Shown here in pieces: positions 1 to 8,237 of a DNA stretch of 17,469 bases (within the stretch, counting starts at the first letter, position 1; every line of letters begins with the position of its first letter). This DNA comes from an uncultured Gemmatimonadota bacterium (GTDB lineage Bacteria; Gemmatimonadota; Gemmatimonadetes; Gemmatimonadales; Gemmatimonadaceae). Below the pieces are notes generated by a model. It was not told where the DNA came from. It was given only the letters and a program-made list of their open reading frames with translations, and searched no databases. The position numbers were made by a program, and so were the translations under genes. The stretch spans positions 1-17,469 of the forward strand of contig CAMLEQ010000026.1 in the NCBI GenBank assembly GCA_946479015.1. The letters run 5' to 3'.

Positions 1-548
1 TGCTCGCGACGCAGAACCCGATCGAGCAGGAAGGCACCTATCCGCTCCCCGAGGCGCAGCTCGACCGCTTCCTGTTCAACATCTGGATCGGCTACCCCAC
101 CGAGGAGGAAGAGGTGGGGATCCTGCGCGCCACGACGGCGATCGACGACACCGAGCTCCGCCCGGTGCTCGACGGCGAGGAGACGCTCGCGATCCAGCAC
201 GCGGTGCGCGAGCTCCCGGCCTCGGAGCCGGCGCTGCGCTACGCGGCGTCGATCGCTCGCGCCACGCGTCCCGACGGCGCGACGCCTCCCGGCATCGTCA
301 AGCAGTTCGTTCGTTGGGGCGCGGGGCCGCGCGCGGGACAGGCGCTGATCCTCGGTGCCAAGGCGCACGCGCTGCTCCAGGGGCGGCACGCCGTCTCCCC
401 GGAAGACATCCGCCGCGTGGCGCTCCCGGTGCTCCGCCACCGCGTGCTCGTCAACTTCGCCGCCGAGGCGGAGGGGGTGACCACGGAGCAGGTGATCAAG
501 CAGTTGCTGGAGCACGTGCCGGCACCGTCGAGCAAGCTCGGGCTGTAG
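1..548 (+). CDS. MoxR-family AAA+ ATPase, 3' part only
   Basis: The reading frame is open from base 3 to the TAG at 546-548, and the start lies outside the window. The visible protein opens with the sensor-1 region ([19 protein letters not shown], then [13 protein letters not shown]), which is highly characteristic of MoxR ATPases. The lid follows, with a sensor-2 [10 protein letters not shown] motif, and then a helical end. The Walker A and B motifs are upstream and not seen. MoxR proteins act as ATP-driven chaperones that usually partner DUF58 and VWA-domain proteins encoded next to them, which is the arrangement here. The next gene starts 11 bases after the stop, so they are probably co-transcribed. 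The specific client is unknown. Confidence 0.93.
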   Translation, partial: LATQNPIEQEGTYPLPEAQLDRFLFNIWIGYPTEEEEVGILRATTAIDDTELRPVLDGEETLAIQHAVRELPASEPALRYAASIARATRPDGATPPGIVKQFVRWGAGPRAGQALILGAKAHALLQGRHAVSPEDIRRVALPVLRHRVLVNFAAEAEGVTTEQVIKQLLEHVPAPSSKLGL

Positions 549-559
549 CTGGCGGCCGG

Positions 560-1441
560 ATGTCCCTCGCTACGTTCGCACCCGTTCTCGACGCCGTGCG
601 CGGGATCGGGTGGCCGGCGCTCCGCCGCGTGCGGAGCGCCGTACCCGGCCCGCACGTCTCGCGCGTGCGCGGCACGACGGCGGAGTTCGTCGAGCACCGC
701 GCTTACCGGCAGGGAGACGAGCCGAAGCGCATCGACTGGAAGCTCGTCGCGCGCACCGAGCGCGTGTACATCCGCCTCTCGCAGGAGCGCGCGATCCAGC
801 CGACGATGCTCCTCCTCGACGCGAGCGCGTCGATGGCGTTCCCCGCGCCGGGGAACGACAAGTGGGAGCACGCGCGGCGCATCGGGATCGGCCTCGCGGC
901 CGTCGCGCGCCACAGCGGCGACCCGGTGGGGATGCTGGTGTCGCACGTGGACGGGCGGCGCGTGGTGGAGCCGCGCACGCGGCGCACGGTGCTCGAGGAG
1001 ATGATGCATGCCGTGGATGTCGCTCCCTCGGGCGCGCAGCCGCTCCTCCCCGCGCTGCGCGAGGCGATGCGACGCTGCCGGCGCCTGGTGATCGTCACGG
1101 ACTTCCTGGGCGATGCCGACGCGCTCCTCTCCGCCACGCGCGCCTTCGTGGCCGCGGGGAACGAGGTGTACGCGGTACACGTGGTCGCCCAGGGAGAGCT
1201 CGATCCCGACCCGAAGAAGCTCCTCCTGGCCGACCCCGAGCAGCCCGAGGTACGCCGCCCGATGTCTCCTCCCGCGCGCGCGGCGTACCTGCGCCGCTTC
1301 GGCGCCTGGCGCGAGCAGCTCGCGCGCGACTGGCGGCGCGCCGGCGCGGTGTACACGATGGTCGTCCCCGGCCAGGAGCCGATGCGGCAGACGATCCGCC
1401 GCCTCACCACACCCTCCGAGCTCGCGCGAGTGTCGCGATGA
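560..1441 (+). CDS. DUF58 domain protein (MoxR partner)
   Basis: This encodes 293 residues from ATG 560. The frame is open further upstream, but that part overlaps moxR and is Arg/Gly/Ala-rich, so ATG 560 is preferred. The DUF58 signature [12 protein letters not shown] is at residues 50-61. It is followed by a VWA-like fold with an intact DxSxS metal-site motif (DASAS, residues 87-91, preceded by LLL). No membrane segment is visible, so a cytoplasmic or membrane-peripheral location is likely. DUF58 proteins typically sit beside MoxR ATPases and are thought to link them to membrane VWA proteins. The stop overlaps the next ATG as ATGA, suggesting translational coupling. Confidence 0.92.
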   Translation: MSLATFAPVLDAVRGIGWPALRRVRSAVPGPHVSRVRGTTAEFVEHRAYRQGDEPKRIDWKLVARTERVYIRLSQERAIQPTMLLLDASASMAFPAPGNDKWEHARRIGIGLAAVARHSGDPVGMLVSHVDGRRVVEPRTRRTVLEEMMHAVDVAPSGAQPLLPALREAMRRCRRLVIVTDFLGDADALLSATRAFVAAGNEVYAVHVVAQGELDPDPKKLLLADPEQPEVRRPMSPPARAAYLRRFGAWREQLARDWRRAGAVYTMVVPGQEPMRQTIRRLTTPSELARVSR

Positions 1442-2784
1442 CCTTCCTCGCGCCGATCTTCTTCTATGTAGCGCTCGGCGTCGCCGCGGGCGCCGTGGCG
1501 CTGCACTTCATCGTCACCCGGCAGCCGACGTCGAGCCCGCTCCCCACCGTCCGCTTCATCCCCACCAGCCAGGTGCGGGTGACCACGGTGGCGCCGCTCC
1601 CCGAGGACCTGTTGCTCCTGCTCGTGCGCGTGCTGGCGATCCTGCTCATCGGCGCCGCGCTCGCGCGCCCGGTGATCGTGCCACACCGGCGCCCGCTGGC
1701 GCACGTGGTGCTCGCCGACGTGTCGCGCGCCGTGGGGAGCATCGACGCGGTGCGCGACAGCGCGCGCTCCCTCCTGAAGGAAGGGGACGTGCTGGTGGTG
1801 TTCGACTCCGCGGCGCGCGTGGTGCAGCGCGGCGCGGCCGATTCGGCGGCGCATCTCGCGCGCACGGCGCGCGAGGGGCGGCTGTCGCCCGCGCTCATCG
1901 CCGCGCTCCGCACCGCCTCCAAGATCCGCGACGCCGCCGACTCGATCGAGCTGGCGATCGTCTCCCCGCTGCGGGCGGGCGAGATGGACGGCTCCACGCA
2001 GGCGATCCGCGCGCTCTGGCCCGGGCGCGTGCGACTGGTGCGCGTGCCGGCCGCCTCCGATTCGCTCGCGCCGCCGGCGGGGATCGCCGTGCGCGCCGGC
2101 GCGGACGACCCCATCGCGCTCGCGGCGTCGGTGAACGGCATTCCGCGCGGCGACTCCACCGTGCACGTGGCACGCGGCACCGTCACGGCGGCCGACAGCA
2201 CATGGGCCGCGAGCGGACGGCACACGCTCGTCCGCTGGCCCGCCACCGGCGCGCCCCCGGGCTGGGTGGCGCGCGCCAGGGTCGACACGGCGTCCGCCGT
2301 CGTCGCCGGCGAGGCTGCGCTGGTGTTCCCGCTCGAGCGGCGGTGGATGCTCGACAGCACCGTGCACGCGACGCGCGTCGCAGCGCGCTGGGTGGACGGT
2401 GTGCCGGCGGCGGTGGAGCGCGGCGTCGGTGAAGGATGCATCCGTGATGTGGCCATCCCCGTGCCCACGCGCGGCGACCTGGTGCTCCGGCCCGCTTTCG
2501 CCCGCTTCGTGCGCGCGCTCGTGGCGCCGTGCGAGGTCGTGTCCGGCGGGCTCGGCGCGGACAGCGCCACGCTGCGCGCGCTCGCCGGCGACGGAGCGCT
2601 CGCGGCGCACGACGCCGTCCGCGCGCCGGAGATCGTTGCCACGCCGCTCGTGCCCTGGCTGCTCGCCGCGGCGCTGCTGTTCGTGATCATCGAGCTGCTC
2701 GTGCGTCGCGGCTCCGCGCCCATGTGGACCGATGTCGACGAGGCGCGCGCGACGTCCACCCCAGATTCCGGAGCGGCCGCGTGA
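1438..2784 (+). CDS. BatA-like membrane protein with N-terminal two-pass domain and degenerate VWA
   Basis: This encodes 448 residues from the ATG in the ATGA overlap with the DUF58 gene. The N-terminus matches the aerotolerance-regulator BatA membrane domain: TM1 at about residues 4-26, TM2 at about 58-77 ending in LARPVIV, and a PLPTVRF stretch between them. A VWA-like region follows (HVVLADVSRAVGS), but its metal-site motif reads DVSRA (94-98), lacking the second Ser of DxSxS. A long extracytoplasmic region and a third TM (WLLAAALLFVIIELLV) near the C-terminus complete the protein, so it is probably an inner-membrane protein with a large periplasmic part. It may be structural rather than metal-binding. 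The stop overlaps the next GTG start. Confidence 0.85.
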   Translation: MTFLAPIFFYVALGVAAGAVALHFIVTRQPTSSPLPTVRFIPTSQVRVTTVAPLPEDLLLLLVRVLAILLIGAALARPVIVPHRRPLAHVVLADVSRAVGSIDAVRDSARSLLKEGDVLVVFDSAARVVQRGAADSAAHLARTAREGRLSPALIAALRTASKIRDAADSIELAIVSPLRAGEMDGSTQAIRALWPGRVRLVRVPAASDSLAPPAGIAVRAGADDPIALAASVNGIPRGDSTVHVARGTVTAADSTWAASGRHTLVRWPATGAPPGWVARARVDTASAVVAGEAALVFPLERRWMLDSTVHATRVAARWVDGVPAAVERGVGEGCIRDVAIPVPTRGDLVLRPAFARFVRALVAPCEVVSGGLGADSATLRALAGDGALAAHDAVRAPEIVATPLVPWLLAAALLFVIIELLVRRGSAPMWTDVDEARATSTPDSGAAA

Positions 2785-4721
2785 CGCCGCGTGAACGCGT
2801 CCGCCGCGCGCAGCAAAAGCTCGCCGGCACCGTCGTCCTCACCGCGCTCCTGTGGGGGGCGACGCGGGCGATGGCCGTCGTCGGCCTCGCGGCGGTGGTG
2901 GACGATCTGCTCGGTCTCTCCCCGCTCGCGCGGGCGACGATCATTCCGCTCACCGTCGCGGCGGCGCTCGGTGCCGCCGTGGCGGTGCTCTGGCGCGGAC
3001 GCGCCGCACGGTCGCTCGATCGCGTGGCGCTCTGGATCGAGGAGCGCGAGCCCGGGCTCCGATACGCGCTCGTCACGGCCATCGATCCCCAGATCGCGCC
3101 GGCCGCCGAGCACGCCGAGCTGCACGCGATCGCCGGCCGCGTGGACGTGGAGCGCATCGTCCGCCGCGCCTGGGGGCGCGCCCTCGGACGCGGGGTGCTG
3201 GCGTTCGTCGTGCTCGGGGCGGCGCTGGTCGTTCTCCAGCCGCGCGATCTGCTGCACGGCGCGGGGATCGCGCTCGCGCACCGACTCGGCGATCACCCTC
3301 CCGCGCCGATGGCGAACCGCCTGGCAGGCTTCTCCGCGCGCGTGGTGCCGCCGAAGTACAGCCGCCTTCCGGCGGCCACGCTCCGTGAGCCGAGCGACAT
3401 CGCGGCGCTCATCGGCAGCGCCATCACCCTCGACGGTAAGGGACCGCCGGACGGGGTGACCGCGACCTGGGATTCCGGGCACCTCGCGGCGCGTGCCGGC
3501 GAGCGCGGGTGGGCGGTGGGGCTCACCATGCCGAAGAGCGCCACCGTGCTCACGCTGCACGACCGCGCGTACAAGCAGCTCGTGGCGCTCGAGCCGCGTA
3601 CCGACTCGGCCCCCGACGTGCGCCTACGACTCCCCCTGCACGACACCACGTACCAGACCGTGCCGAAGGGGAAGATCCAGGTGGAGGCCGGGCTCACCGA
3701 CGACATCGGGCTCGACTACGGCTACGTGGAGTACATGCTCTCCACCGGCGCCGAGGAGAGCTTCGACACGAAGCTGATCAACGGGCCGCGCATCGCCCTC
3801 GGCAACGCCCGCGAGACCACGATCCGCGCCACCATCGATCTCGACACGATGAAGCTCTCCCCGGGGAGCGTGCTGCACATCCGCGTGATCGGCTACGACT
3901 ACAACGACGTGACCGGGCCGGGGCGCGGCGTGTCCGAGACGCGCACGCTCAAGGTCGCGGAGCCGGTGGACTCCACGTCCATCAACGCCGCGCCGCCGCT
4001 CCCCATCGACTCCATGTGGATCAGCCAGCGCCTGCTCAACATGCGCACCGACACGCTGATTCGCACCAAGCGCCAGTACAAGCACGAGGAGTTCGTCCAC
4101 AAGTCGTCCGGCTACAGCAACGCGCAGGAGGACATCCGCAAGCGGGCGCTCGCCGTGATCGCGCTGCTCGAGGACAACGGCGTGGGCGGAAGCTTCGAGA
4201 CGGAGGTCAGCAAGAAGCTGCGCGAGGCCGTGGACCTCATGTGGACGGCGCGCGAGGACCTCGGCGTGGCGCAGCCCGACTCGGCGATGCCGTACATGAA
4301 GAAGATCCTGAAGATCCTCGACGAGATCCGGCTCGCGAACCGCTACTACCTGCGCGGGCTGCTCAAGCCGGTGGCGGTGAACATCGAGCGCGTCCGCCTC
4401 ACGGGGAAGGACAGCGCGAACGTGGGCGCCCGAAGCCCGCGCGACGAGCTGCGCGACGCGAACCGCGCGCTCGCCGCCCGCCTCGATGCGGTCGCCGCGC
4501 TCGCGCACACGGCGCCATCGGCGGCCGCGGACTCGCTCGTGTACATCCGCGTGTCCGCGCTCTCGACCGCGCCCGCCGTGGCCGGCGCGCTCCAGCACGC
4601 GATCGATCTCCTGCGGAAGGGCGCGCCGGTGGACGCCGCGCTCGCGCGCGCCCGCCGGGCGCTGGAGCCACCGCCGCGGATGCTCGGCGGGCCGGCCGAG
4701 TGGGGAGGAGTGCTGCCATGA
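2781..4721 (+). CDS. DUF4175-like large membrane protein
   Basis: This encodes 646 residues from GTG 2781 (GTGA overlap), with a GGAG at 2770-2773 seven bases upstream. The N-terminal third has three hydrophobic segments, at about residues 16-40, 50-69 and 137-155. The rest is predicted soluble: a beta-rich middle (LTDDIGLDYGYVEYML) and a charged helical part from about residue 420 (KRQYKHEEFVHKSS), which may be coiled. The layout and neighbours resemble DUF4175 proteins, which accompany MoxR/BatA genes elsewhere, but this one is shorter than many of them. I assign the family by architecture only and infer no enzymatic role. The stop forms an ATGA overlap with the DUF4159 gene. Confidence 0.8.
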   Translation: MTPRERVRRAQQKLAGTVVLTALLWGATRAMAVVGLAAVVDDLLGLSPLARATIIPLTVAAALGAAVAVLWRGRAARSLDRVALWIEEREPGLRYALVTAIDPQIAPAAEHAELHAIAGRVDVERIVRRAWGRALGRGVLAFVVLGAALVVLQPRDLLHGAGIALAHRLGDHPPAPMANRLAGFSARVVPPKYSRLPAATLREPSDIAALIGSAITLDGKGPPDGVTATWDSGHLAARAGERGWAVGLTMPKSATVLTLHDRAYKQLVALEPRTDSAPDVRLRLPLHDTTYQTVPKGKIQVEAGLTDDIGLDYGYVEYMLSTGAEESFDTKLINGPRIALGNARETTIRATIDLDTMKLSPGSVLHIRVIGYDYNDVTGPGRGVSETRTLKVAEPVDSTSINAAPPLPIDSMWISQRLLNMRTDTLIRTKRQYKHEEFVHKSSGYSNAQEDIRKRALAVIALLEDNGVGGSFETEVSKKLREAVDLMWTAREDLGVAQPDSAMPYMKKILKILDEIRLANRYYLRGLLKPVAVNIERVRLTGKDSANVGARSPRDELRDANRALAARLDAVAALAHTAPSAAADSLVYIRVSALSTAPAVAGALQHAIDLLRKGAPVDAALARARRALEPPPRMLGGPAEWGGVLP

Positions 4722-5329
4722 GCCAGTTCGTGTTCGCCACCGCGCGCTACGCGTCCGGCGACTGGGAGAGCGCGCCGTCGCTCCCCGAGGCGGTCATCGA
4801 TGCCGTGGCGCGCTACACGACGATCGACGTCGCCCCGGTGGGCGTGTACGTGGACATCTCCACGCACGAGATCTTCAACTACCCGTTCATCTGGCTCACC
4901 GGGCACCTCCCGCTCCGCTTCACCGACGCCGAGCGTCGCAACGTGAAGCAGTACGTGGAGCGCGGCGGGCTGCTGATGATCGACGACCACAACCACGACA
5001 TCACCGGCGTCTTCCACAAGACGGCGAACGAGGAGATCGAGCGGATGTTCGGCAAGATGACCCGCTTGCCGAAGGACCACGAGATCTACAAGTGCTTCTT
5101 CGTCTTCGACGACGGACCGCCGAACACGCATCACGAGCTGAACGGCTACGGGGACGACCTGCTGCACAAGTACCTCGACGCGGTGATCGTGAACGGCCGC
5201 GTGGGGCTGATCTACAGCAGCAAGGACTACAGCTCCGAGTGGAACTTCCACGCGGACACCAAGAAGTTCATGCAGCAGGACCCCACCAAGTTCGGCGTCA
5301 ACCTGATCGTCTATGCGCTCACGCGCTGA
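4718..5329 (+). CDS. DUF4159 domain protein
   Basis: This encodes 203 residues from ATG 4718, with a strong GGGGAGGAG ribosome-binding site at 4702-4710. The whole protein matches DUF4159: an N-terminal RYASGDWESAPSLPEAV (10-26), PFIWLTGHLPLRF (56-68), and GGLLMIDDHNHD (83-94). The fold is related to class-I glutamine amidotransferase/ThuA-like domains, but no catalytic Cys triad is apparent. There is no signal peptide or TM, so it is probably cytoplasmic or carried to the membrane by a partner. DUF4159 proteins recur in MoxR/DUF58/BatA operons and their function is unknown. The gene overlaps the next by 17 bases. Confidence 0.88.
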   Translation: MSQFVFATARYASGDWESAPSLPEAVIDAVARYTTIDVAPVGVYVDISTHEIFNYPFIWLTGHLPLRFTDAERRNVKQYVERGGLLMIDDHNHDITGVFHKTANEEIERMFGKMTRLPKDHEIYKCFFVFDDGPPNTHHELNGYGDDLLHKYLDAVIVNGRVGLIYSSKDYSSEWNFHADTKKFMQQDPTKFGVNLIVYALTR

Positions 5330-6602
5330 CACGCTGCGCGCCACGCTCGAGTGGCTGCTCCGGGCGGGGGTGATCGCACTCCTCGCGTGGTTCCTCGTGT
5401 ACACGCTGCGGACGCAGCGAGAGGGCGTGGTCGAGGACGCGGCCTCGCCGACGCTCGACCGGCAGCTCGCGCGGTGGAGCACCTCGTCGTCGCCGTCGCG
5501 CGTGCAGGTGCGGCTCGACCATCCGCCGGGGGGGCGCGACCGCGACTGGCTGGGCGCGCTCACAGGCGCCGGCACCGCGGTGGCGTGGAGCGGCCCGAAG
5601 CTCGCGCCGACGGCGATCGCCATCGAGCCGCGCGCCGATCCGCAGCGCGGCGTGGACGTGAGCGTGGCCGCCCCGGAGAGCGCGACCGTGGTGCTCGCGG
5701 ACACGCTCGGGGTGCTGGACAGCGCGCGCGCCACGCGCGACGGCGTGCGCGGCTACATCCCCAAGCCGCGGGCGACGGTGGACGCGATCGTGGGGCCGGT
5801 GGCCGCGCGCGCGGCGCGGCGCGACTCGCTGGAGCTGCGGCGGCTGTTCGTGGTGGGGGAGGCGGGGTGGGAGGGGAAGTTCACCATCGCCGCGCTCGAG
5901 GAGCGCGGGTGGAAGGTGGACGCGCACCTCGCGGTGTCACCGAAGGGTGACACGCACCAGGGAAAGTTGGCGGAGCTCGACACCGCGCACTACTCCGCGG
6001 TGCTCGCGCTCGACAGCACCGCCGCGCGCTACGCCGGCCGGATCGCGTCGTTCGTGCGGGAGGGGGGCGGGCTGGTGCTCTGGTCTCCCGCCGCGCGCGT
6101 GCGCGCGCTCGCCGCGATCGCGCCGGGAGGCGCGGGCACCGTGGTGGAGGACGAGGGGGACACTCCGCCCGACAGCGCGCCGCGCTCGGCGCTGGAGATC
6201 ACGCCGATCACCTCGCTCGCGCCCGATGCGGTGGTGCTCGAGCGGCGGGGGGACGCGGTCACGCTCGCGGCGCGCCGCGTGGGGCCGGGGCGCGTGATCG
6301 AGACGGGCTACACGGACTCGTGGCGGTGGCGCATGGCCGGTGGACCGGATGCGCTCGACCGCCATCGGGCGTGGATCTCGGGGCTGGTGTCGCTGGTCGC
6401 CTTCGCGCCGCACCACCCGCTCGCCGCCGTGCCGAGCGATGCGGCGCCGCTGGCGTCGCTGATCGACCGGCTGGGGGCACCATCCACCACCGTGAGGCGG
6501 GCGTCGCTCGATCCGGCGGTGGTGGCGCGCTGGGTGTTCGGGATCCTGTGCGCGGCGCTGCTGGTGGAGTGGGCCTCGCGGCGACTGCGCGGGGTGAAGT
6601 GA
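5313..6602 (+). CDS. Membrane protein with N- and C-terminal anchors and a GATase-like periplasmic domain
   Basis: This encodes 429 residues from ATG 5313, inside the end of the DUF4159 gene; no clear ribosome-binding site is seen, so translation may be coupled. A TM at about residues 13-31 (WLLRAGVIALLAWFLVY) and another at about 404-420 (WVFGILCAALLVEWA) bracket an extracytoplasmic body. Around residues 170-270 the pattern LFVVGEAGWEGKFTIAALE through FVREGGGLVLW resembles the GATase1-like fold found at the C-terminus of many BatA-type proteins. It is the last gene of the operon and probably works with the BatA-like protein. It is not recognised as a named family, and no function beyond membership of this membrane assembly is assigned. 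Confidence 0.8.
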   Translation: MRSRADTLRATLEWLLRAGVIALLAWFLVYTLRTQREGVVEDAASPTLDRQLARWSTSSSPSRVQVRLDHPPGGRDRDWLGALTGAGTAVAWSGPKLAPTAIAIEPRADPQRGVDVSVAAPESATVVLADTLGVLDSARATRDGVRGYIPKPRATVDAIVGPVAARAARRDSLELRRLFVVGEAGWEGKFTIAALEERGWKVDAHLAVSPKGDTHQGKLAELDTAHYSAVLALDSTAARYAGRIASFVREGGGLVLWSPAARVRALAAIAPGGAGTVVEDEGDTPPDSAPRSALEITPITSLAPDAVVLERRGDAVTLAARRVGPGRVIETGYTDSWRWRMAGGPDALDRHRAWISGLVSLVAFAPHHPLAAVPSDAAPLASLIDRLGAPSTTVRRASLDPAVVARWVFGILCAALLVEWASRRLRGVK

Positions 6603-6622
6603 GAGCGTAGCGTCCCTGGCGT

Positions 6623-6659
6623 CGCCGGCGCGCGCGGCAACTCCCGCCACGCGCCGGCG
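6623..6659. terminator. Inverted repeat between convergent genes, likely bidirectional terminator
   Basis: Two perfect 10-base arms, CGCCGGCGCG (6623-6632) and CGCGCCGGCG (6650-6659), enclose a second 4-bp stem (6634-6637 with 6644-6647). The hairpin starts 21 bases after the operon stop at 6602 and ends just before the stop of the opposing TPR gene at 6668. No T-tract follows on either strand, which is common in GC-rich genomes, so termination is inferred. Confidence 0.6.
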
Positions 6660-6667
6660 CTCGCAGG

Positions 6668-7435
6668 CTACATCGCGTCGAGCGCTGCCTTCGCGTCGGC
6701 CTGGTAATGCGGGTCGTTATAGTCGCGAACCGGCGCCTTCAGCGTCGCCTCGAACTCCGCACGCGCCGAGTCCTTCTTGCCTTCGTCCGCATAGATCCGG
6801 GCGAGATCAAGGTGGTGGATCGCACGCGTTGGCTCGATCGCGATCGCGGCGAGCAGATTGCGCTCGGCTTCCTCCCAGGTGGCGTTCGCGAACAGCTTTC
6901 CGCCGGTCATCGAGTTCGCCATCTCCTGCGTGAAGTGGCCGAGGCGCATGTACTCGGCGTCCCAGAGCGCGAGCACGTGCAGGCACCCCGGGTGCTTCGG
7001 GGCGATGGCGAGACAGGCTTCGGTCTCCTTGTGGATCTCCGTGGCGTACGGCAGGCGCTCCATGGAGGGAATCGTCAGCGCGATGCGGCCGAGCGCCTCG
7101 GCCAGAACGAAGTGCGCCTGCGCATCCTTCGGCGCGCGGGCCACCGCGCCGCGGGCGTGGTGCTCCGCGTCCTTCAGCAGCGCCTGGGCGTGCTCGCTCG
7201 ACGAATCGTACTCGGCGAGCTCCGCTTCCACGCGCGAGGCGCGCCAGAGCGCGTCGGCGTCCGTGGAGTCGGCGGCGATGGCCGCGAGGTAGTGGTGCAG
7301 CGCCTCCGGTGCGCGGCGGTCTGCGTAGGCCGCATCGCCCTCGGCGATGTGCTTGGCCGCCGATTGCGCATGGGCGGCGGCCGGGAGGGCGAGCGCCAGG
7401 GCGAGCGTGGCGACGGACGTCAACGAACGAGACAT
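6668..7435 (-). CDS. Exported TPR protein resembling the RMDN (regulator of microtubule dynamics) family
   Basis: This encodes 255 residues from ATG 7435, with a strong GGAGG (7443-7447) seven bases upstream. Residues 1-23 form a signal peptide ending AHA|Q, so the mature protein is probably periplasmic. The remainder is helical with TPR-like repeats (EALHHYLAAIAADSTDADAL; APKDAQAHFVLAEALGRIA; AIEPTRAIHHLDLARIYADE). The order ALWRASR, then HFVLAEALGR, then HPGCLHVLALWDAEY, then a WEEAERNLLAAIAIEP repeat follows the pattern of RMDN-type proteins in bacteria and eukaryotes. A scaffold or binding role is inferred and the partner is unknown. It is a single gene, divergent from the HicB-like gene. 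Confidence 0.85.
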   Translation of the reverse strand: MSRSLTSVATLALALALPAAAHAQSAAKHIAEGDAAYADRRAPEALHHYLAAIAADSTDADALWRASRVEAELAEYDSSSEHAQALLKDAEHHARGAVARAPKDAQAHFVLAEALGRIALTIPSMERLPYATEIHKETEACLAIAPKHPGCLHVLALWDAEYMRLGHFTQEMANSMTGGKLFANATWEEAERNLLAAIAIEPTRAIHHLDLARIYADEGKKDSARAEFEATLKAPVRDYNDPHYQADAKAALDAM

Positions 7436-7588
7436 CAGGAATCCTCCATTGGGGTGCCGAAAGAGAGACCGACCCCCTTCGCGCGCCCCCTACCCGGTGA
7501 TCGGCGGCAGCGGGGATCGAAGAGGGGACTCAGGGAACCGGAGCCTCTCGTGCGTCTGGTGAATGCGGGGCGGCACTCGCACCGCTTG

Positions 7589-7602
7589 CGCGAACGTTCG
7601 CG
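7589..7602. promoter_or_regulatory. Perfect 14-bp palindrome, candidate operator
   Basis: CGCGAACGTTCGCG is its own reverse complement. It lies between two divergent genes, 26 bases before the GTG of the HicB-like gene and 153 bases before the TPR gene start. The position fits a dimeric repressor site controlling one or both genes. The regulator is not identified, and no convincing -35/-10 pair was seen around it. Confidence 0.4.
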
Positions 7603-7628
7603 GCACCACACCACGAGAGAGCAGCGAC

Positions 7629-7895
7629 GTGAGAAACGACCTGCACGACGACCGACTCCGTTACGGCGGCTGGGTGACCTTCGGGTGGCGCTCGGCGAGG
7701 GTGATGTTTCCCGACTTCCCGGAGCTCGACGCCCGCGCCCGCTGCGGCGCGGGCTTCGACGATGCGATCCGCGCGCAGCTCGCCCGTCACATGTCGGAGT
7801 TGATCGAGAGCGGGGCGCCGCTTCCATCGCCGAGCATCGTGCTCGGCCGCGACGGCCGTCCGGTGCGCTGGTACACCGTCCGCCGCCCCGGCTGA
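7629..7895 (+). CDS. Small HicB-like (type II antitoxin fold) protein without adjacent HicA
   Basis: This encodes 88 residues from GTG 7629, preceded by GAGAGA at 7615-7620. The frame is open back to an ATG at 7563, but that extension looks non-coding. The HicB signature is clear: a beta strand ending MFPDFPEL (26-33), a helix with a DDAIRAQLARHMSELIESG pattern (44-62), and APLPSPS (63-69). HicB proteins have an RNase-H-like fold and normally neutralise the HicA mRNA interferase. Many also carry a C-terminal DNA-binding domain, which is missing here. No HicA-like ORF is found within the 51 bases before the next, convergent gene. It may be a solitary regulator or a leftover antitoxin. Confidence 0.75.
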   Translation: MRNDLHDDRLRYGGWVTFGWRSARVMFPDFPELDARARCGAGFDDAIRAQLARHMSELIESGAPLPSPSIVLGRDGRPVRWYTVRRPG

Positions 7896-7946
7896 AGCAG
7901 GCCGCTCTCCTGGCGTGCGGTCAGTCTCGAGGGGCGGGCACCGCCG

Positions 7947-8237
7947 TCAGCGCCGCTCGAGCGCATCTCTGATGTCGAGCAGGATCTCGAAGTAGAGCTG
8001 CTCCCGCCGGTACGCGATGTCGAGCGCCGTCATCTGCGCGGTGTCGCCGGCGTCCCGGGCGCGGTCGAACGCCTCGCGGTACAGGTCGTCCAGGTTCGCG
8101 AGCACGCGGTCGCGAGAGCGCGACAGAGGCATGGTGTCGAGGATGTGCGGGAGGAGCCCCGACCACTCGCGCACCGGGTCGGTGGGCGCGGTGAGGTCGG
8201 ACACGCCGGGGACAAGGCGCCTGGCGAGCCCGAACAT
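7947..8237 (-). CDS. Small uncharacterised protein downstream of queD
   Basis: This encodes 96 residues from ATG 8237. Open frame continues upstream to 8339, but the added residues overlap queD and look like a shadow. I do not recognise the family. The protein is charged and mostly helical (RSRDRVLANLDDLYREAFDR; then DTAQMTALDIAYRREQLYFE), with no signal peptide, TM segment or Cys motif. No clear ribosome-binding site precedes the start, so the exact start is uncertain; a GTG slightly upstream is possible. It follows queD by 61 bases on the same strand and could be the last gene of the que operon, but nothing in the protein ties it to queuosine synthesis. Confidence 0.6.
   Translation of the reverse strand: MFGLARRLVPGVSDLTAPTDPVREWSGLLPHILDTMPLSRSRDRVLANLDDLYREAFDRARDAGDTAQMTALDIAYRREQLYFEILLDIRDALERR

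Noticed and set aside
703..2610. Long minus-strand open frame (635 codons) across the DUF58 and BatA-like genes
   Set aside because: Arg/His/Gly-rich translation with no domain; a product of high GC content opposite real genes.
7589..7602. LexA-type SOS box reading of the palindrome
   Set aside because: The half sites are fused without the four-base spacer of the known box, and no SOS gene is adjacent.
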